Positions 54,486-63,050 of a DNA stretch of 63,804 bases are shown here, in pieces (the stretch's first letter is position 1; every line of letters starts with the position of its first letter). The position numbers and the translations under genes were made by a program. A model generated the notes under the pieces. The model ran no database searches, was not told where the DNA came from, and worked only from the letters and a program-made list of their open reading frames with translations. This stretch comes from Acidothermus sp. (GTDB lineage: Bacteria > Actinomycetota > Actinomycetes > Acidothermales > Acidothermaceae): positions 1 to 63,804 of the forward strand of contig JAIMAI010000012.1 of assembly GCA_023512015.1 (NCBI GenBank), written 5' to 3'.

Positions 54486-54785
54486 ATGGCAGATGTTCTC
54501 GATGATGCGCAGCTCGCGGCAGCCCTCGCCGATCTCGACGGTTGGCACGGCGACACCAAAGCGATCACTCGGACGGTCAAGGCGGAGAATTTTGCCGCCG
54601 GAATTCGGTTGGTCGATGCGGTCGCCGAGGTGGCGGAATCCCTCGACCACCACCCCGACATCGATATCCGTTGGACGTCGATCACGTTCACGTGTGCCAC
54701 CCATTCCAAGGGCGGGGTGACCGAGCTGGACATCGACCTCGCCAAGCGGATCAACGACCTGGCGCAGGCGATGGGGGCGCGCTAG
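54486..54785 (+). CDS. Pterin-4a-carbinolamine dehydratase
   Basis: A 99-residue protein of the PCD/DCoH family, which dehydrates 4a-hydroxytetrahydropterin and can take part in pterin or molybdenum-cofactor recycling. The active-site cluster ESLDHHPDIDIRWTSITFTC has the expected paired histidines and the later THSKGGVTELDIDLAKRI a third His. ATG 54486 is chosen by homology; the frame also opens at 54444. It is divergent from the NUDIX gene. Confidence 0.92.
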   Translation: MADVLDDAQLAAALADLDGWHGDTKAITRTVKAENFAAGIRLVDAVAEVAESLDHHPDIDIRWTSITFTCATHSKGGVTELDIDLAKRINDLAQAMGAR

Positions 54786-54918
54786 TCGCCGGGTGGGTAC
54801 GCCGAATCGGTGCGGGACGGCGACCTCATCCGCACACGCGCGCCCGTCTTTCTCCACACCCCGAAATCCTCGACGCACAACGGCCTGGCGAGCCGGTGAG
54901 AACGGCTGGCGCCCTCCC

Positions 54919-54924
54919 TACGGT
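54919..54924 (+). promoter_or_regulatory. TACGGT -10 box, leaderless start of the PLD gene
   Basis: TACGGT lies 6 nt before GTG 54931 and no ribosome site is present. Confidence 0.4.
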
Positions 54925-54930
54925 GAGCGC

Positions 54931-55986
54931 GTGCCCAACCGTATCCGTTTGCTTCGCAACCGTGCCCGGCGGTGGCTCGTCGCCGTCCTGGTCGTCGTCG
55001 CCGCCTCGGTCGCGGGGTGCTCGGGGCCCTTCGAGTCGTCGGTCCCGACGCCCGTGCCGTCGGCCGCGGTGGGGCAGCTGCGCGTCTTCGCCGAACCTGA
55101 CGCCGGGCTCGCTCCGGTCTACGAGGCGATTCGGCGCGCGCGGGTGAGCATCGACGCGACACTGTACGAACTCACCGACCCGACGACGATCGTGCTGCTC
55201 GGGGACGCCGCGCGTCGCGGTGTGGCAGTGCGGGTGCTGCTCGACGTCAATCGCGAACGGCGGGCCAACGCGGCGGCATACGACGACCTGCGGGCCGCCG
55301 GGGTGGTGGCCCGATGGGCGGACCGGCGCTACGCGGCCACCCACGAGAAAACCATCATCGTCGACCGTCGTGTCGCGCTGGTGATGACGATGAACCTCGT
55401 CCGCGGGGATTACGCGCACACCCGCGATTTCGTGGTTTTCGACGCGGGCCCCGCCGACGTGGCGGCGACCGAAGCGGTTTTCGACGCCGATTTCGCCGGG
55501 ACGTCGATCCGACCCGCGCCGGGCACCGACCTGGTGTGGAGTCCGGGTGCCCGACCGATTCTGCTCGACCTGATCCGCTCCGCGCGGTCGAGCCTGCTGG
55601 TCGAGAACGAGGAAATGGCCCTCCCGGCTGTGGTGGACGCGCTCCGTGACGCGGCACACCGTGGGGTGGAGGTGACGGTGGTGATGACCGCGCAGCGCTC
55701 CTGGTACGACGAATTCACCGAATTGACCCGTGCCGGCGTGCGGGTGCGGATCGCGCCGAGCTGGCGTTACATCCACGCCAAGGCGATCGTGGTCGACGCC
55801 GCCAAGGCGATAGCGGTCGATGCCCAGACGATGGGGCGCGTTTTCGTCGGCTCGCAGAATTTCTCGGCGACCTCGCTGGACCGCAACCGCGAATTGGGAA
55901 TCCTCACCTCCGACCCGCAGGTGGTGGCCGCGGTGGCCGCCGCTCTTCAGGCGGACGCCGCGGTGAGCCGCTCCTGGCACCCCTGA
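54931..55986 (+). CDS. Phospholipase D-like lipoprotein
   Basis: A 351-residue exported lipoprotein with a signal peptide and a lipobox ending ASVAGC at residue 30. Two PLD half-sites are present: ATHEKTIIVDRRVALVMTMN (HxKx4D) and YIHAKAIVVDAAKAIAVDAQ followed by VFVGSQNFSATSLDRNRE. The first domain begins VSIDATLYELTD. It may be a cell-surface nuclease or phosphodiesterase; substrate is not readable. GTG 54931 is chosen from the TACGGT box and from the signal peptide. Confidence 0.88.
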   Translation: MPNRIRLLRNRARRWLVAVLVVVAASVAGCSGPFESSVPTPVPSAAVGQLRVFAEPDAGLAPVYEAIRRARVSIDATLYELTDPTTIVLLGDAARRGVAVRVLLDVNRERRANAAAYDDLRAAGVVARWADRRYAATHEKTIIVDRRVALVMTMNLVRGDYAHTRDFVVFDAGPADVAATEAVFDADFAGTSIRPAPGTDLVWSPGARPILLDLIRSARSSLLVENEEMALPAVVDALRDAAHRGVEVTVVMTAQRSWYDEFTELTRAGVRVRIAPSWRYIHAKAIVVDAAKAIAVDAQTMGRVFVGSQNFSATSLDRNRELGILTSDPQVVAAVAAALQADAAVSRSWHP

Positions 55987-56019
55987 GCAGCCGATTCGTC
56001 GTCCGGAATTCACCTAGGT

Positions 56020-57099
56020 TCACACGTTGAAACGGAATTCCACGACGTCTCCGTCGGCCATCACGTAGTCCTTGCCTTCGCTGCGTACCTTGCCTCTCGC
56101 GCGGGCTTCTGCGAGCGATCCGGCGTCGACGAGGTCGTCGTAACTGACGACCTCGGCTCTGATGAAGCCTCTTTGAAAATCCGAGTGGATCACCCCCGCG
56201 GCCTCCGGCGCGGTGGCGCCGCGTCGGATCGTCCACGCCCGCGCTTCCTTCGGCCCGGCGGTGAGGAAGGTCTGCAATCCCAGGGCCGCGAACCCGGCGC
56301 GGGCGAGTGCCGCAAGTCCGGGCTCCTGCTGACCGATCGAAGCGAGCAATTCGCGTGCGTCGTCGTCGGGGAGTTCGGCGAGCTCGGCTTCCAGCTTGGC
56401 GTCGAGGAAGATAGCCGGGGCCGGAGCGACGAGTCCGCGTAATTCCTCTTTGCGGCGCTCATCGGTCAGCGTGGTTTCGTCGGCGTTGAAAACGTAGAGG
56501 AACGGTTTGGCCGTGAGCAGGTGGAATTCTCGGAGCGGCGCGGGGTCGACGCCTGCGGAGAACAAGGTCTGACCGGAACCGAGAATCTTCACCGCCTGCC
56601 GGACGGCGTCCACCACCTCGGCACGTCCTTTTGCGGCGCCGAGCCGCATCTCTTTTTCCAGTCGCGGCAACACCTTCTCCAGGGTCTGGAGGTCGGCGAG
56701 GATCAATTCGGTGTTGACCGTGTCGATATCATCCGCCGGGTCGATACGACCCGCGACGTGGGCGACGTCCCCATCGGCGAAGACCCGCACCACCTGGCAA
56801 ATGGCGTCGACTTCACGGATGTGGGCGAGGAACTTGTTGCCGAGCCCCTGCCCTTCGGAGGCTCCGCGGACCAGCCCGGCGATGTCGACGAACGTCACGG
56901 TCGCCGGCACGATCTGCGCCGAGCCGAACATCCGGGCGAGTACCTCCAGCCGCGGATCGGGGACGCCGACTACGCCGACGTTCGGCTCGATGGTGGCGAA
57001 GGGGTAGTTGGCCGCAAGAACGTTGTTCTTGGTGAGGGCGTTGAACAGCGTCGACTTGCCGACGTTGGGCAACCCCACGATCCCGATCGACAGACCCAC
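56020..57099 (-). CDS. ychF: Ribosome-binding ATPase YchF (EngD)
   Basis: A 359-residue Obg-family P-loop protein that prefers ATP. The G1 motif is GLPNVGKSTLFNALTKNN, G3 is TFVDIAGLVRGASEGQGLGN, and the non-canonical G4 region NADE confers ATP specificity. The C-terminal TGS domain ends GKDYVMADGDVVEFRFNV. GTG 57099 has TAAGCT (57108-57113, minus) 8 nt upstream. It is divergent from the cas operon. Confidence 0.95.
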   Translation of the reverse strand: MGLSIGIVGLPNVGKSTLFNALTKNNVLAANYPFATIEPNVGVVGVPDPRLEVLARMFGSAQIVPATVTFVDIAGLVRGASEGQGLGNKFLAHIREVDAICQVVRVFADGDVAHVAGRIDPADDIDTVNTELILADLQTLEKVLPRLEKEMRLGAAKGRAEVVDAVRQAVKILGSGQTLFSAGVDPAPLREFHLLTAKPFLYVFNADETTLTDERRKEELRGLVAPAPAIFLDAKLEAELAELPDDDARELLASIGQQEPGLAALARAGFAALGLQTFLTAGPKEARAWTIRRGATAPEAAGVIHSDFQRGFIRAEVVSYDDLVDAGSLAEARARGKVRSEGKDYVMADGDVVEFRFNV

Positions 57100-57437
57100 G
57101 AGCGGTCAGCTTAGTCGCCGTCACGTACGCCGATCGTGTCCTCGCCACTCGTGCTCTGCTTCTCGATCAGCCGAGGTCGCTCTGTGTGGCCGGGTGAGGG
57201 CTGAGTCGACACGCGGGTCATGACGGTGGCCGCCTGCTCAGGCGGGTCGGCGCCGCGCTGCCAGCTGACCACCGACCTCATCTGAGACCCGCGACGTTCG
57301 GTGTCGTTTCCAACCCGGCCCCTGAGGGGGTCGGCAGCCGAGACCAGGTGTGTCGGCTGCGTGTACAGGCGGGTTTTGTCATACCTGGGTGTCATGCTCT
57401 TCCCAACTGATCGGTTCACAACCAGAGAGGAGTACGC
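57100..57437. other. Intergenic region between ychF and the cas operon
   Basis: This 338-nt gap holds the ychF start signal at its left end, an 8-bp hairpin at 57334-57360 and the AGAGGAG ribosome site before csb1. No CRISPR repeats, coding sequence or recognised RNA is visible. TTGTCA at 57376-57381 looks like a -35 element, but no fitting -10 follows. Confidence 0.6.
57334..57360 (+). other. Hairpin in the cas operon leader region
   Basis: GCAGCCGA and TCGGCTGC form a perfect 8-bp stem with an 11-nt loop, about 78 nt before the csb1 start. It could be an attenuator or a protein site; it is not followed by a T-tract. Confidence 0.5.
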
Positions 57438-58631
57438 ATGGACGTCAAGGAGTTCTACGAGCGGCTGGCTGCGGCCGTGAGCCTTGAGGGTGAGGATGCC
57501 GCGATCCGTTTTCAGGAGAGCTACGAGTCGGCCGCCGGGGCGGGGTCGAAGGTGTCGCCACCCACGTATCCAGTGGAGGAACGCGGCACACCGTACCTGT
57601 TCGAAGAGCGTCGGCTCCCTGACGGGACGAGGCAAGCGGTGCTGCTGGATAGCCGTCAATCGCAGGCGAATCGTTGTGAGGAGGCGCTCGCGCGAGTCGT
57701 GGACGAAGGTAAGGTCTACATCCCTCATCTTGTGCTCGAAGTGACCACGCATGACCGACGCCTGCGGATCACGTCGCTCACAGCACCCCATCGAAGTCGG
57801 GACGCCTACTTCCGGGATGCTGAGGATGCGAAAGGGACGCCGTTCGACAAGACACAGCCCGGCCAGGAGCTCGCAGCATGCACGCCGGAAGATGCCACAG
57901 CCCTCTATCGTTACGCTCCGACGGACCTGGTCTACGGGGTGTTGAACTCCCATCGCCGTCTGCGCCTCGCTGCGAAATTCCCTCGCGTTTACACCTCGGA
58001 GATGGTGGGCTGGGATCCAGAAGAAGGCAAACACGCTGCAGGCCGGTTCGACCTCATCACCTCGGGCCGCAAAGTGGTGACCGTCGTGAATGGTACTACG
58101 TGGGAAATAGACAATCCCAAGGGGAAGAAGAAGAAGCTCTCCGAACTCGGGCTTGGCGCAATTCCACCGTCGACCAAGCGGAAGAAGGAGGGCAAACCCC
58201 CTGAGCCTGTTCCTGGGGGCGTCACGGTGGCGGGGATCGAGCGGCTAGCCACTCTTTCATTCTCCGCTCTCGCTCGGGTGCGCCTAGGGAGTGACTCTGC
58301 GGTTGCGCGCGCTGGCAGGATCGTGCTCGCGGCCTTGGCACTACTCGGCGATCGACTGGCCTTCGACGGTCCAGGCTTGTTCCTGCGTTCTGGCTGTGAT
58401 CTGGTTAAGGTCGACGGGGAAGTCAGCTGGGTGCAGCGGGGTGGCTCGACGCAACGGCTCGACCTGGACCGCGAGGCAGCGCTTGCGCTATTTACGTTCG
58501 CGCTTAAGCGCGCTGAGGATGCAGGTCTTGCTTGGGACTCTAAGCCGATCGTGCTGCGCCCTCAACGGAACCTCCAGCAGGCTATTGATGAAGCGTTCTT
58601 TGCCGGTATTGACGAGTCTCCGGAGGATTGA
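57438..58631 (+). CDS. csb1: Type I-G (I-U) CRISPR Cas7 subunit Csb1
   Basis: A 397-residue protein of the Csb1 (GSU0053) RAMP family, the Cas7 backbone subunit of type I-G Cascade that lines the crRNA. Recognisable parts are GAGSKVSPPTYP, LLDSRQSQANRCEEALARVV and VYGVLNSHRRLRLAAKFPRVY; the C-terminal RPQRNLQQAIDEAF closes the domain. ATG 57438 has AGAGGAG 6 nt upstream. It is the first gene of the operon and is followed by csb2 with 2 nt spacing. GC content and codon use look less extreme than in the core genes. Confidence 0.9.
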   Translation: MDVKEFYERLAAAVSLEGEDAAIRFQESYESAAGAGSKVSPPTYPVEERGTPYLFEERRLPDGTRQAVLLDSRQSQANRCEEALARVVDEGKVYIPHLVLEVTTHDRRLRITSLTAPHRSRDAYFRDAEDAKGTPFDKTQPGQELAACTPEDATALYRYAPTDLVYGVLNSHRRLRLAAKFPRVYTSEMVGWDPEEGKHAAGRFDLITSGRKVVTVVNGTTWEIDNPKGKKKKLSELGLGAIPPSTKRKKEGKPPEPVPGGVTVAGIERLATLSFSALARVRLGSDSAVARAGRIVLAALALLGDRLAFDGPGLFLRSGCDLVKVDGEVSWVQRGGSTQRLDLDREAALALFTFALKRAEDAGLAWDSKPIVLRPQRNLQQAIDEAFFAGIDESPED

Positions 58632-58633
58632 AA

Positions 58634-60082
58634 GTGGCCCTCTTGCTTGAAGTGGAGCTCCTTACCCGAACCTACGAAGCTGGGATCGGTGGCGAGCGGG
58701 CGGAGTGGCCCCCGCATCCCGCTCGCGTTTTCTGCGCGCTCGTCGCGCACGCTGAATCGGAAGAGGAACGCGCAGCGCTTCGCTGGTTGGAAAATCAGGA
58801 TCCGCCGGAGCTGGAGATACCCGAGGCTAGTTCGAGTGTTCTATGGGGATATGTGCCCACGAATGCGGTGACGCAAAAGCCTGGAAGCGCTGTGTATCCT
58901 GCCCGGACCAACGGCTCACGTGTCTGGGCGCGCACCTTACCAGCAGAACCCAGCTTCCGCGTGGTGTGGCCCTCGGCCAACCCCAGTCCCGAAGCGTTCC
59001 AGCATCTCGCCCGGCTGGCAGGCCGAGTTTCCTATGTGGGCCGACCAGCGGGGATGGTGCTTATGCGGGTGCACAAGGATGTAGCGCCCCGGGAGGCGCT
59101 GCCTCTACGGCTGGTCCCGAAGGGTGTCGGTCCGTATCTTCTGCGGGTTCCTTACCCCGGGTACTTGGACGCGCTTATTGCGAAGTATCAGACCGGAGGG
59201 CTCGCAGACGAGGCCTCACGCACTCACCCCTACGCCGATACTACGGATGCATCGGCTACCCAAACAGCTGTCTCTACTGAGACAACTGTTGTCTCTGGCC
59301 CCTACGCCCGCTTGTGCACGCTTGGGTTCCCGTCTGGTTCGGGGATCGACGGTTGGCATACCGCTCGGGTCGCAGCGGCCCTGCGAGCGGCAGTGTTATC
59401 CCGCCTCGGCAAGCCACGTCAGGACGACCCCTGGCAGAGTTTCACACCGGAAGAGCTTGTGCCTATGCATGGGCACAGGGAGAAGCTGCCGCCGGATCAG
59501 CGGTGTGCCTTTCTTGCTCTCCCCTTCGTCGGATACCCACACGCCACCGGTGAGCTGATCGGTGTGGGTATTGCTATTGGAAGCGCCGTTGACGTACGGC
59601 TGCGGCGTGCCGTGCTGCAGCTTTTCGGTCTTGACAGGGACGAAGGCCCACGGCTTGCTGACCTTCGAATCGCCGGGTTGGGAGTGACCCTGCCGTTGTC
59701 GGCGCCTGACGGCCGGTGGTCAGTCGAGTCAAACCGCTGGTGCCGCCCGGCTCGTAGGTGGGCAACAGCGCTTCCGGTCGTGCTTGATCGCTGGCCGAAG
59801 CGGTGGGTAGATGTTGCAGAAGTAATAGCGGAAGGCGTGCGAATGGCCGGGTACCCAGAGCCGGCGGAAATTGAGGTCCGACGAGGCGCGGCCGTCGCTG
59901 GCGCACCGTTCCTGCGGGCCGAGGACCGCAAACGTAGACCCGAAGATTCGGATCGACCGTGGACACACGTTGTGGTTTCCTTCATCGAGCCGGTACGGGG
60001 CCCTGTGTTGCTGGGGCATCTCAGGTTTAGCGGGCTCGGACTATGCGTGCCGTTGGATGACGAGCGAGGCGTCGATGAGTGA
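58634..60082 (+). CDS. csb2: Type I-G (I-U) CRISPR Csb2 (Cas5-Cas6 fusion)
   Basis: A 482-residue protein of the Csb2 (GSU0054) family, thought to combine the roles of Cas5 and the crRNA-processing Cas6. It opens LEVELLTRTYEAGIGGERAE followed by WPPHPARVFCALVAHAES, the conserved start of Csb2; PYLLRVPYPGYLDAL and later PVRGPVLLGHLRFSGLG (a Gly-rich RAMP-like loop) are further hallmarks. GTG 58634 is preferred since GGAGG lies 7 nt upstream; TTG 58628 is also possible and overlaps the csb1 stop. It overlaps cas3 by 8 nt. Confidence 0.88.
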   Translation: MALLLEVELLTRTYEAGIGGERAEWPPHPARVFCALVAHAESEEERAALRWLENQDPPELEIPEASSSVLWGYVPTNAVTQKPGSAVYPARTNGSRVWARTLPAEPSFRVVWPSANPSPEAFQHLARLAGRVSYVGRPAGMVLMRVHKDVAPREALPLRLVPKGVGPYLLRVPYPGYLDALIAKYQTGGLADEASRTHPYADTTDASATQTAVSTETTVVSGPYARLCTLGFPSGSGIDGWHTARVAAALRAAVLSRLGKPRQDDPWQSFTPEELVPMHGHREKLPPDQRCAFLALPFVGYPHATGELIGVGIAIGSAVDVRLRRAVLQLFGLDRDEGPRLADLRIAGLGVTLPLSAPDGRWSVESNRWCRPARRWATALPVVLDRWPKRWVDVAEVIAEGVRMAGYPEPAEIEVRRGAAVAGAPFLRAEDRKRRPEDSDRPWTHVVVSFIEPVRGPVLLGHLRFSGLGLCVPLDDERGVDE

Positions 60083-63050
60083 GGGTGTTGAAGTTTTTGA
60101 ACGGTTTTTCCACGTCGTTCACGGCCTGGAGCCCTTCGCTTGGCAAAAGAACCTTGCTGAGCGAGTGATCGACGGCCCGGGATGGCCGGCAGTGGTGGAG
60201 GCACCCACGGGTTTTGGGAAGACCGCTGCCCTAGACGTCGCAGTGGTTGCGCTTGCTCTGCAGGCAGACCGGCCGCCAACGGAGCGTACAGCGCCCACGC
60301 GGACATTCCTGGTCGTGGATAGACGGCTGATCGTAGACCAGGCGTTCGAGCGGGCTCGTCGAATTGCCCGAGCATTGCAGGAGTCGTCCGATGAAGCCGT
60401 GCGGCGGGTCGCCGACGGACTCCGTCGAATAGGGGGCGGGCCATGCCCCCTCGAGGTGGTGCGGATGCGGGGCGGCGTTACCTGGTCATGGCGGTGGTTG
60501 TCCTCGCCAACCCAGCCAGCCGTGATCACTGCAACGGTCGATCAGTTTGGTAGCAGGCTGCTGTTCCGCGGTTACGGTGTTGGAGAACGTCTACGCCCCA
60601 TCGACGCGGCACTCTGCGGGTGCGACGCGCTAGTACTGTTGGACGAAGCCCACCTTGCCCGCGCCCTCGCCGAGACGTTGCGAACAGCACACCGTCTGGA
60701 AGAGCTGGCCGAAAATCCGATCTTGCCTAACCGGCCGACGAGACTTGTGCGGCTCTCGGCCACGTTGTGGGAGGACGAAAGTGCCGACGTACTGCGAGCG
60801 GATCCGGATGCAGAGACGTCACAGGAGGCTCGCCGCCGCTTTGACGCTTCTCGATCACTCGCTCTCTGCTACGTAGACGTAAAAGTAAGTAAGAGTAAGT
60901 CAGAGACTAACAAGCGGCTTGCTGAGGAGCTCGCGACACTCGCCATCCCAGTCGTTACCCAAGCCATCGAGAGCAAGAGGCCGGTTACACGAGTGGGGGT
61001 CGTTGTGAACACGGTCGCGGTTGCCCGAAAGACCTTCGAGATTCTTAGGGAAAAACTCGGTGATCGGGCTGACGTCGAGCTTCTGATCGGACGCTGCCGG
61101 AGCTTCGAGCGCGAACGGTTAGGTCTCGCCGAACGTGTGCAGAAGACGTTCGCCGCCCAAGACCCTCCGCCTAACCGTGAGAAACCGGCCGTCCTGGTCG
61201 CCACCCAGACGATCGAGGTCGGGGCCGATTTTGATTTGGATGTTTTGATTACCGAGGCTGCGCCGCTCGATGCGTTGATCCAACGGCTCGGCAGGTTGAA
61301 TAGGTTGGGCCTCCAGAACCAAGCGGAAGCGTTCTACGTATACGTCAAAGAGCTTCACGACAATGACACCGTGTACGGGGACAGGATTGCGCGGACTTGG
61401 GAGTGGCTGCAGAGACAAGTAGGAGACACCCCTCCTGCGCTTGACTCGCGGACTCCCACGTTAAGCCAAGCATCGCGGCTTGAGCTGAGTCTACGAGCAA
61501 TTACCGAGTACTTTAGGTCAGATCAACTCGCGGAGCTCAGAGAATGCGCGACGGCGGAGGGTCTCGTCCCTAAGCTTGTCCAACCTCATCTTGAGGCGTG
61601 GGTTCGGACGTCGCCGGCTCCGGAGCCTGACCAGCCAGTGGCACCGTTTCTCCATGGATTGGATCACGGCTCCCCTGAGGTCTCCGTTTGCTGGAGAGCG
61701 GGGCTCCCGTCGATTCAAGCCTGGAGGGCAGAGCTGAAGGCGGTGCCGATCCAAGAGGAGGAGCTAGTCGAGGTGCCTTTGTGGGCAGCCAAGCGTTTCC
61801 TTCTCGGCCAGGATCCGGGTCCGCTCGCAGACCTCGAGACGAATGGAGAACCAAGCGAGCAAGATGGTGTGACCCGGGATGTTGTGGTCCAACACGTGGA
61901 CGGGTCAGTTGAGTTCCTCAAGGACGCGGGGAAGTTACGGCCAGGAGACACGGTGATCGTGGACCCTTCACTTGGTGGACACGATGCCTGGGGTTGGACG
62001 GGAGTAAAGCGGCAGGTCGTCCCAGATGTCGCAGACTTGGTGCCTCGGCGGCGCCCCGTCTTGCGACTGCGTCCCGCAATACTTTCTTGGGTGACGGGGC
62101 AGGAGGCCACGACATTCCTCGGCCGTCTTAGCCAGCCTGACACCTCTCCCCGGCAACTCGCAGAGGAGCTTCTCTCCGAGGCACTCGAGCAAGCCCGCAC
62201 TCGCGAAGATTCAGACCCTGTACTAAGTCTTTGGATCGAGCATGCAGAAAAGATGCTCCGGGCGCTCGCTCAGGGTCAAGCAAGCGTCACCGCCCCTGAT
62301 GGCCTCGAGGAACCCGAGTCCGGTTTGCTCGTCCAAGCCCGGGGAGTCGGGCTGGGAGACTTGGGTGACGACGAGAGCGAGGCAAGTACGAGTGCCGCGC
62401 CAAGGCCAGTTTCGCTCCTGCAACACGCTGAAGACGTCGGCAAGGCGGCACGTCGGTACGCTAGCCATCTCGGCTTCTCACCCGAACTGATTAAGGCGGT
62501 TGAGCTTGCAGGATACTTGCATGACGTCGGAAAAGCTGAGCGTCGCTTCCAGGTGATGCTGCACCAAGGGGATCCCGATCGGTTCGAAGCATCTGGCGAA
62601 GTACTGGCAAAATCAGGGATGGACCCTAGCGATCGGGCGGGATTCCGCCGTGCTCGTGACCGCGCAGGCCTCCCTAGTCGCTGGCGGCACGAGGCCGTCT
62701 CCTTGGCAATTGCTCGGCGTGTCCTTCAGCAAATCAAACAGGTAGAAGTTGTGGACGGTCTGTTGATTGAGCATCTCGTCGCCACCCACCATGGCAGTGG
62801 TCGACCGCTCTTCCCTGCAGTTGAAGACAAGTTGCAAGTTGAGTTGGCGCCGCTAGAGGATCTAGCACAAAGCGGGATGCCTGAGCTTGCGACTGTGATG
62901 TCTGACGATTACCTACAGATCGACCACATCGACTGGGCCGGACCGCGGCGCCTCGCGACACTCTGTCAGCGATACGGGTGGTGGGGGCTAGCCCTATTAG
63001 AGGCAGTGGTCCGCTTGGCCGATATCGCTGTCTCGGAGGATTACAAATGA
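60075..63050 (+). CDS. cas3: Type I-G (I-U) CRISPR Cas3 helicase with C-terminal HD nuclease
   Basis: A 991-residue Cas3. The DExD/H helicase occupies the first 470 residues: Walker A EAPTGFGKTAAL (near 42-53), LLDEAHLARALAETL, SATLWEDES and VATQTIEVGADFDLDVLITE ending in QRLGRLNRLG (motif VI). The HD nuclease is at the C-terminus (from about 780): LLQHAEDVGKAARRYA, YLHDVGKAERRFQVM and LVATHHGSGRPLFP. The C-terminal rather than N-terminal HD position is typical of this subtype. It uses TTA leucine codons more than neighbouring core genes. ATG 60075 overlaps csb2 by 8 nt. Confidence 0.93.
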   Translation: MSEGVEVFERFFHVVHGLEPFAWQKNLAERVIDGPGWPAVVEAPTGFGKTAALDVAVVALALQADRPPTERTAPTRTFLVVDRRLIVDQAFERARRIARALQESSDEAVRRVADGLRRIGGGPCPLEVVRMRGGVTWSWRWLSSPTQPAVITATVDQFGSRLLFRGYGVGERLRPIDAALCGCDALVLLDEAHLARALAETLRTAHRLEELAENPILPNRPTRLVRLSATLWEDESADVLRADPDAETSQEARRRFDASRSLALCYVDVKVSKSKSETNKRLAEELATLAIPVVTQAIESKRPVTRVGVVVNTVAVARKTFEILREKLGDRADVELLIGRCRSFERERLGLAERVQKTFAAQDPPPNREKPAVLVATQTIEVGADFDLDVLITEAAPLDALIQRLGRLNRLGLQNQAEAFYVYVKELHDNDTVYGDRIARTWEWLQRQVGDTPPALDSRTPTLSQASRLELSLRAITEYFRSDQLAELRECATAEGLVPKLVQPHLEAWVRTSPAPEPDQPVAPFLHGLDHGSPEVSVCWRAGLPSIQAWRAELKAVPIQEEELVEVPLWAAKRFLLGQDPGPLADLETNGEPSEQDGVTRDVVVQHVDGSVEFLKDAGKLRPGDTVIVDPSLGGHDAWGWTGVKRQVVPDVADLVPRRRPVLRLRPAILSWVTGQEATTFLGRLSQPDTSPRQLAEELLSEALEQARTREDSDPVLSLWIEHAEKMLRALAQGQASVTAPDGLEEPESGLLVQARGVGLGDLGDDESEASTSAAPRPVSLLQHAEDVGKAARRYASHLGFSPELIKAVELAGYLHDVGKAERRFQVMLHQGDPDRFEASGEVLAKSGMDPSDRAGFRRARDRAGLPSRWRHEAVSLAIARRVLQQIKQVEVVDGLLIEHLVATHHGSGRPLFPAVEDKLQVELAPLEDLAQSGMPELATVMSDDYLQIDHIDWAGPRRLATLCQRYGWWGLALLEAVVRLADIAVSEDYK

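Noticed and set aside
57100-57437. CRISPR array or leader next to the cas genes
   Set aside because: No direct repeat with regular spacing is present; the array must lie elsewhere.
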